DNA of 20,183 nt from Elusimicrobia bacterium UBA6262 (GTDB lineage: Bacteria > CAYTYR01 > UBA6262): contig DJVG01000016.1 in assembly GCA_002441095.1 (NCBI GenBank), forward strand, positions 1 through 20,183, read 5' to 3'. The first letter of the stretch is position 1. Each line of letters begins with the position of its first letter. The notes below the pieces were generated by a model, which had not been told where the DNA came from, did no database searches, and saw only the letters and a program-made list of their open reading frames with translations. Positions 15,641 through 20,183 of the stretch are shown piece by piece. A program made the position numbers and the translations under genes.

Positions 15641-16918
15641 TTAATTCGCAGTTTTGACTATTAATTTTTTGGCTACATCAGCGATGATCTTACGCCCCGG
15701 AAAAGGAGTATTCTTGACAAATTTAAGATACCCTTCCACCATTCTCCAAACCTTATCCCCCGCCAATAACCTGGTAATATTATGTGCCTCAGCCGGGCTG
15801 ATTTCCGGCGTTAATCCCGCGGCCAGTAAAGCATTATCAAAGCCTTCCATAAACTGCCGATAGCTGTATTTACCCGAAGCGATCAGGTCCCGGTAGGCGT
15901 TATCAGTCAACTGCCGGCAAAATTCCTCGTTTTTAAGTAAGCTTAATATTTCTTTGATATTGGAAAAATCCTTTTTTAAAGGCAGGTAATGCTTCATTGG
16001 GTTCATAATACCGGAATATTTTCCGGCGAATAGGAGCTGGCAATTTTTGAACGCTGCTGCTTCAAAATGACGGGGACTGATGGTGCGGTAGAAAATACGA
16101 TTTTCCCACCGGTCCAGCACCGCCCGGGCTTTTTCCTTGAATTCAGAATATTTCTGCAGCAGCCGGGTAGCCATTAATTTCTCATATTCATGCAAAACTT
16201 CATCTTCAAGATCAAAGACCGAAACACCGGCTTCCACGCCTAACACCGCCTTACAGTTGGCCAGGAAACTGTACCATTTTGACCCGTAAAGCCGGGCCCC
16301 TTCCTTCGTGCCAAGATCTAATTTCAATTTTTCTTTTTGCGCCAGGCCGGCGAATATCCTGGCAATTTCCGTTTTCTCTTGCGCTGCTTCGCCCATATAG
16401 AATGGCAGTTCCCGGCCCCGGTAACCGACGTCCACCGTCCTATCTTCATAATTAATGAAATAGCGCCGGGAGTGCTGGAGCAATTCATCACTCACATATC
16501 CCGGGATACAAGTATATATTTTCTTTACCTTTGTGTATTTTTGATAAACATCTTTAAAATATTCCGGTTCCAGCAGGGAGTAAATACAATTAATTCCGTA
16601 TTTATTGATAAAGTCAAATCTTTTGCGGCACCAGCTATATTCATCCTGAAAAAAAGCGATCTTATGGCTATCCTGGCAATGCTCCAGGTAAGCCAGGTAA
16701 TTATTATCCAGCGGGTATTCTTTCCAGCCAAACAGCGAATAATGCAGTACCACCGTCTTAAACCGCAGTTTATTTAGATTCTTAGGAAAGCCCAGATAGG
16801 TATTTACGTTCCAAACCTTAAAACGGGAATGAGCCTGAAAAGAATTAACATGTTCAGGGATGGTAGAGGCGTTCCTGCGCACCGGCTGGTTATATATTAG
16901 CAAAATGCCGTTTATCAC
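15641..16918 (-). CDS. CgeB-like glycosyltransferase A
   Basis: The protein has about 425 aa, with no signal peptide or membrane span. The N-terminal half has Rossmann-like strands (NGILLIYNQP; LHYSLFGW; KIAFFQDEY). The C-terminal half has the CgeB/Glyco_trans_1_2 type region: TISPRHFEAAAFKNCQLLF near residues 279-297, then a GIMNP-containing stretch and FSNIKEIL. In GT-B enzymes of this group the conserved RHFE/A region lies in the nucleotide-sugar-binding domain. It is a diverged paralogue of the gene at 10490-11725; both share a VD(V/I)G...YMG block, a later NCK...EAG block and the SxRHF block. The start is uncertain: TTG at 16930, directly after the preceding stop, or GTG at 16918 preceded by GCGGGG. 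I prefer GTG because it sits closer to the first beta strand. Donor and acceptor are unknown. Confidence 0.8.
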   Translation of the reverse strand: MINGILLIYNQPVRRNASTIPEHVNSFQAHSRFKVWNVNTYLGFPKNLNKLRFKTVVLHYSLFGWKEYPLDNNYLAYLEHCQDSHKIAFFQDEYSWCRKRFDFINKYGINCIYSLLEPEYFKDVYQKYTKVKKIYTCIPGYVSDELLQHSRRYFINYEDRTVDVGYRGRELPFYMGEAAQEKTEIARIFAGLAQKEKLKLDLGTKEGARLYGSKWYSFLANCKAVLGVEAGVSVFDLEDEVLHEYEKLMATRLLQKYSEFKEKARAVLDRWENRIFYRTISPRHFEAAAFKNCQLLFAGKYSGIMNPMKHYLPLKKDFSNIKEILSLLKNEEFCRQLTDNAYRDLIASGKYSYRQFMEGFDNALLAAGLTPEISPAEAHNITRLLAGDKVWRMVEGYLKFVKNTPFPGRKIIADVAKKLIVKTAN

Positions 16919-16931
16919 TGTCCCCGCCAAC

Positions 16932-17759
16932 TTATTCCGTTTTTTTGACTACAAAATTAATACACACGGAATCAAAAGATTTACGCATAAGATAGGAATG
17001 CAATCTTTTATTCAAATGTTTCACCAAGTAGGTCAATTGCATGTATATCTTATTTACCCGATAAACGGGAAATTGATATTTCAGTTTATAGTCCAGAGGC
17101 ATGTACAGAACGTATGAGCTTTCCATTACCGTACAGTTAAAAACCTTGGTAAACAGCAAAGCTAAGGAATATTCATCAAAAAACCTGAGATGGGAGTATT
17201 TATAAGGATAGCTCTTATCCAGATAATGGGCCAATTTCTCTCGGTAGGGTACTCGTACGATCAGGTATCCGCCTGGTTTCAGCACAATAAGCATCTGTCT
17301 TATCGCCAGATTCAGATCAAGTACATGTTCCAGGACATCCGTACAGACAACCACATCAAAAAAATTATGGGTATAGGGCATATCCTCTACCTTTGCGTAG
17401 CATACTTTAATTCCTTTTTCGGCCGCCTTCTCTAAGTACGACAAGCTGATGTCCATGCCGTATCTATCTAATTCCGGGAAACGGGCAGTCAATCGTCCCA
17501 ACCCAATACCCACATCAAGTATTTTATCTCCGGGCTGTCTGTACTTTCTTATTAAAGACGCCGTAGACTCTTCCAATTCGACCCAATCATTTTCAACGAT
17601 CCAGGGGTTGACCCCATCTTTGGCTAATGCCTGTAAATGATCCGCCGCCACCGCTTCATAATTACGCAGGTAATCGTCTGATTCGCTGAAAACCGGAATA
17701 TCTTTACAATATTTTATTGGCTCGCGCATATATACATTAGTATCCTGGTTCTTAGACAT
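16932..17759 (-). CDS. Class I SAM-dependent methyltransferase A
   Basis: The protein has 275 aa and a Rossmann methyltransferase core. Motif I is ILDVGIGLG at residues 80-88, the acidic end of strand beta2 is GMDIS at 101-105, and the later strand region reads DVLEHVLDL near 141-149 followed by VLKPGGYLIVRVPY at 159-172. This is the Methyltransf_11/UbiE-like pattern used by many glycan-locus O- or N-methyltransferases. The N-terminal 70 residues and the basic, aromatic-rich C-terminal 90 residues are outside the core and probably set acceptor specificity. The ATG at 17759 is preceded by AGGAG nine bases upstream, and the gene overlaps the flippase stop by 8 bp. Two bases separate its stop from the longest possible reading of the next gene, so it belongs to the glycan operon. 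The acceptor is unknown. Confidence 0.88.
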   Translation of the reverse strand: MSKNQDTNVYMREPIKYCKDIPVFSESDDYLRNYEAVAADHLQALAKDGVNPWIVENDWVELEESTASLIRKYRQPGDKILDVGIGLGRLTARFPELDRYGMDISLSYLEKAAEKGIKVCYAKVEDMPYTHNFFDVVVCTDVLEHVLDLNLAIRQMLIVLKPGGYLIVRVPYREKLAHYLDKSYPYKYSHLRFFDEYSLALLFTKVFNCTVMESSYVLYMPLDYKLKYQFPVYRVNKIYMQLTYLVKHLNKRLHSYLMRKSFDSVCINFVVKKTE

Positions 17760-19218
17760 TTATCTTAACTCCTATATGCAATTTATTGATGAGCAGGGTC
17801 TTTTCTGCCGCGGTTAAAAATGTCCACACGATACATAGCGTAATAATAAAACCGGACAGCGATAAAGCCAGGTTCAATTTCCAGCTATACCTGGCGATAT
17901 AAAAGGCATAGGCCGCGGCCAGTATCAATAAACCGGCAAATTTCAGTAATCTGATCCACTCGTATTCGATCTTTACATAGGGTCGGTAATTATTCAGCAA
18001 GTATTGGAAAAAGGCCATGGAACCAACACCGCCGACAGTGGCCAGAGCCGCTCCTATCACCGCAAACCTTGGTATCAATAGCCAGTTTAAAAGTAGTACT
18101 ACGATACAACTTAGTACTTGCACATAATTCACATATTTAGTCTCTTTATTAAAATATATACCGGGTACTAATAGACTGAACACACCGATAAAAAACTGGG
18201 ACAAGGCGATAAAACCAACTACAGTATAGGCGGTATAAAACTGTGGCTGGGTTAATAAAATCAGTGCCGTTTTGGCAAAGAGGAAGAACATTATGACCAA
18301 AGTGCCAAAACCATAGGTGTAATACGTTAAGATACGATTAAAAATAAACTTGGTTTCTTCCTGTTTATTCATAAAAGAAGTAAAATATGGATACCAGGCA
18401 GTGGTAAAAGAACCTACCCCCAGATTAATAGCCAGGCCAAAGTTGTAGCCAATTGTAAAGATCCCTACTGCCTGCAAATCGTGATATCTTTCCAACATGT
18501 ACCTGCTGCTATGTTGAATGACAAAAAGAAAGAAAAACGACGGGACCAGGGGTAGTCCCAGCTTGATCAATTCTTTCGCCAGATCATAAGTAACGGCAAA
18601 TTTAGTATATTTCAGAGTGGGTATGGCAAAAAGCACTAAGGTAATTAAACCTGAGATCAATCCCGACTCAACCCAGCCCCAAACTCCTCTTTTGAGGATA
18701 ATGACAAAAAATAAATTTAAGATCAGGGTGACCACGTTGGCAATAACAAAAAGGACCACATAAAGTTTAGCTTTATTATCTAATTGTAGTTTTAAAGTAA
18801 AAGGTTGTATTAAGATTGAATTAAAGATAGATGTAAGCACGCTTAGGATTATGAAATTGTTATACGTGGTACTTTTAAAAAACAGCACACTGAGCTCTTT
18901 GGAGAATATCATGGTCACTAAAAGCAGGATGACTGAACTGAAACCCAGCAGGACAAAAGTAGTCCAGATAGTTTGGTCTTTCCTTGTTTCACTATCTTTT
19001 TCATAATAAGCGATACCGCAAGAGATCCCCAGCCCCAGGCCGAACAAGGGTGCTATTAAAAAAGAAATGAAAGCCAATACCCCGATCACGCCGTAATCGA
19101 CCGGTGTCAGGTAGGTAGTGAAAATCGGCAAAACCAAAAGTCCGATCAATTTATTAGCTACCTGACCCGCCCCATAAATCAAGCTATTCTTGGCCAGACG
19201 AAATATATGCTCTCTAAT
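17752..19218 (-). CDS. Wzx-type polysaccharide flippase (MATE/MVF-like membrane protein)
   Basis: This is a very hydrophobic protein of about 488 aa with some 12-14 membrane segments. Its N-terminus carries the flippase signature NSLIYGAGQ, then LPIFTTYLTPVDYG. The family moves undecaprenyl-linked glycan units across the inner membrane. The first conventional start is TTG at 19182, but the frame is open back to a TAG at 19243. The extra residues IREHIFRLAK match the usual amphipathic helix before the first membrane segment of this family. An AAGGAG sits nine bases before ATT 19218, so I place the start there. An ATG at 19238-19240 is one base out of frame and opens only an eight-codon ORF; a one-base indel or sequencing error there is the main alternative. 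The 3' end overlaps the next gene by 8 bp, which suggests coupled translation. Without an identified Wzy in the window the export route is not proven. Confidence 0.87.
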   Translation of the reverse strand: MREHIFRLAKNSLIYGAGQVANKLIGLLVLPIFTTYLTPVDYGVIGVLAFISFLIAPLFGLGLGISCGIAYYEKDSETRKDQTIWTTFVLLGFSSVILLLVTMIFSKELSVLFFKSTTYNNFIILSVLTSIFNSILIQPFTLKLQLDNKAKLYVVLFVIANVVTLILNLFFVIILKRGVWGWVESGLISGLITLVLFAIPTLKYTKFAVTYDLAKELIKLGLPLVPSFFFLFVIQHSSRYMLERYHDLQAVGIFTIGYNFGLAINLGVGSFTTAWYPYFTSFMNKQEETKFIFNRILTYYTYGFGTLVIMFFLFAKTALILLTQPQFYTAYTVVGFIALSQFFIGVFSLLVPGIYFNKETKYVNYVQVLSCIVVLLLNWLLIPRFAVIGAALATVGGVGSMAFFQYLLNNYRPYVKIEYEWIRLLKFAGLLILAAAYAFYIARYSWKLNLALSLSGFIITLCIVWTFLTAAEKTLLINKLHIGVKINV

Positions 19219-19227
19219 AGTCTCTTT

Positions 19228-19233
19228 CTCCTT
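19228..19233 (-). promoter_or_regulatory. Shine-Dalgarno site that decides the flippase start
   Basis: A perfect AAGGAG lies on the minus strand nine bases before an ATT codon (19216-19218) that is in frame with the flippase. No SD-like sequence precedes the TTG codon at 19180-19182. The in-frame stop TAG at 19243-19245 limits how far upstream the start can be. The site therefore supports initiation at ATT, or possibly at another near-cognate codon close by. Confidence 0.5.
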
Positions 19234-19259
19234 CAGCCATTTCTAGTAAATGTAACTGG

Positions 19260-20183
19260 TTATTTTTCCATTACTACTATAAAGTTTCCGTCGGTAAGTT
19301 TATACTTATTGCCGCATGAGCCGCAGGTCGCTTCCTGGCCGGCAAATTTCAGGGTTGTGCCGCATTTACAGGTCCAGCCTACCTGCCTGGCCGGCACGCC
19401 GGCGACAATAGCATAATCAGCAACATCCTTTTTCACCACTGCGCCGGCCCCGACAAAGGCATAGCGGCCGACAGTGGTACCGCAGACAACCGTGGCATTG
19501 GCACCGATAGAGGCGCCTTTTTTCACCAGGGTCTGGCGGAACTCGTTCTTCCGCTCAATGAAAGACCGGGGATTATAAACATTCGTGAACACGCAGGAAG
19601 GACCACAGAAAACATCGTCTTCCAGCTTGACTGCCTTATAAACCGAGACATTATTCTGGATCTTGCAATTATTCCCGACGATCACGTCCGGCCCGATCGC
19701 CACATTTTGACCGATCACGCACTTTTCCCCGATCTTTGTCCCTTTGAGTATATGGGAAAAATGCCATATTTTGGTTCCTTTGCCGATTTCGACGTTCTCA
19801 TCTACGTAAGCGCTTTCATGAATAAAGACTTCAGCCGGACCATCTTTCTTGCCATTACCTGCTGCAGCCAGGTCCTTTTCAGCCGCCTCCAAGACCCGCA
19901 ACACCCGTAATCCCTCAGCCCCGTCAGTTACCGGGTACTTCCTTTGCCGCACGCTGTCCAGGAATTGTTCCAGCTCCACTTTTAACGGCTCGGCTGCATC
20001 AACCGGAATAACCTGGTAATCAGCTTTTTGCGCTACCGGTATCTTGCCTTCTTTCCATTCAATCTTATGCGGATACATAAACAGCTTTTCTTTGGTCATG
20101 TCGTCAAAAACAGCCATACCGGCGGCCCCGACCACTATCAATTTCTGTTCCTTATAAGGATGGAGCCAGCTGACAAAAATATG
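19260..20183 (-). CDS. UDP-sugar 3-dehydrogenase / N-acetyltransferase fusion, 3' part
   Basis: The gene runs off the right edge; 307 codons are visible. The reading frame is open to base 20183, so an apparent TTG start at 20141 is only an internal Leu codon. Visible residues 1-105 look like the C-terminal part of a Gfo/Idh/MocA oxidoreductase (HIFVSWLHPYKEQK, GMAVFDD), the WlbA/WbpB type that oxidises UDP-GlcNAcA at C3. Residues 118-265 are a left-handed beta-helix of hexapeptide repeats with the WbpD/WlbB signature IWHFSHI at 139-145 and the ending AGVPARQVGW. Residues 272-290 carry a zinc-ribbon pattern, CKC then CGSC. By family, the product would 3-acetylate a UDP-3-amino uronic acid to give UDP-2,3-diacetamido-2,3-dideoxy-glucuronic acid. 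The aminotransferase needed between the two steps is not in the window and may lie further right. The fold calls are firm; the exact substrate is inferred. Confidence 0.88.
   Translation of the reverse strand, partial: HIFVSWLHPYKEQKLIVVGAAGMAVFDDMTKEKLFMYPHKIEWKEGKIPVAQKADYQVIPVDAAEPLKVELEQFLDSVRQRKYPVTDGAEGLRVLRVLEAAEKDLAAAGNGKKDGPAEVFIHESAYVDENVEIGKGTKIWHFSHILKGTKIGEKCVIGQNVAIGPDVIVGNNCKIQNNVSVYKAVKLEDDVFCGPSCVFTNVYNPRSFIERKNEFRQTLVKKGASIGANATVVCGTTVGRYAFVGAGAVVKKDVADYAIVAGVPARQVGWTCKCGTTLKFAGQEATCGSCGNKYKLTDGNFIVVMEK

Noticed and set aside
9699..17759. Recent duplication of the two methyltransferases
   Set aside because: Outside the generic SAM-binding motifs the two proteins do not resemble each other, so they are from different subfamilies.

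Overview
The window is a bacterial chromosome segment in which every gene I can support lies on the minus strand, so it reads from right (20183) to left (1). Genes are tightly packed and GC content is moderate by eye. The organism cannot be named from the sequence. A housekeeping block proS-rimP-nusA-infB, a Gfo/Idh/MocA-acetyltransferase fusion, small tandem PilZ proteins and word-like intergenic repeats together suggest an uncultured, probably diderm candidate-phylum bacterium. Omnitrophota is my low-confidence guess.

Region 1 (20183 to about 6716) is a surface-glycan locus. In transcription order it holds: the 3' part of a UDP-sugar 3-dehydrogenase/N-acetyltransferase fusion (WlbA/WbpB plus WbpD/WlbB type), a Wzx-type flippase, a SAM methyltransferase, a CgeB-like glycosyltransferase, an AsnB-type amidotransferase, two extended-SDR sugar-nucleotide epimerases, a second CgeB-like glycosyltransferase, a second methyltransferase, a second AsnB-type amidotransferase and a GT4 glycosyltransferase. 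Genes overlap or abut, which indicates one operon. The combination resembles the logic of Bordetella and Pseudomonas loci that make 2,3-diacetamido-2,3-dideoxy-uronic acids and convert them to uronamides. I infer that the locus builds an amidated, methylated di-N-acetylated uronic acid glycan. Four enzyme classes each occur exactly twice.

Region 2 (about 6710 to 5808) is a small unit of two PilZ-domain proteins. Both keep the c-di-GMP-binding motifs. The unit has a near-consensus sigma-70 promoter in front and a rho-independent terminator behind. It sits between the glycan locus and the translation genes and may link c-di-GMP to surface or motility functions.

Region 3 (5787 to 77) holds translation and transcription housekeeping genes. 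proS encodes a short prolyl-tRNA synthetase without the INS editing domain. rimP has its own promoter and a terminator-like leader hairpin. nusA and infB follow, without the ylxR/ylxQ genes found between them in many Gram-positive bacteria. Each spacer in this block carries a different short-word or palindromic repeat: a 40-bp tandem duplication, a TCGAAA-type inverted repeat, CCTGCC-type palindromes and CGCTGATT/TCCGCGTAA words. No gene-free stretch exceeds 300 bases. I saw no tRNA, rRNA, CRISPR array or transposase.

The observations I would look at first are the editing-domain-less ProRS, the uronamide-type glycan module with paired enzyme sets, the probable ATT start of the flippase, the promoter-equipped PilZ pair and the density of intergenic repeats.
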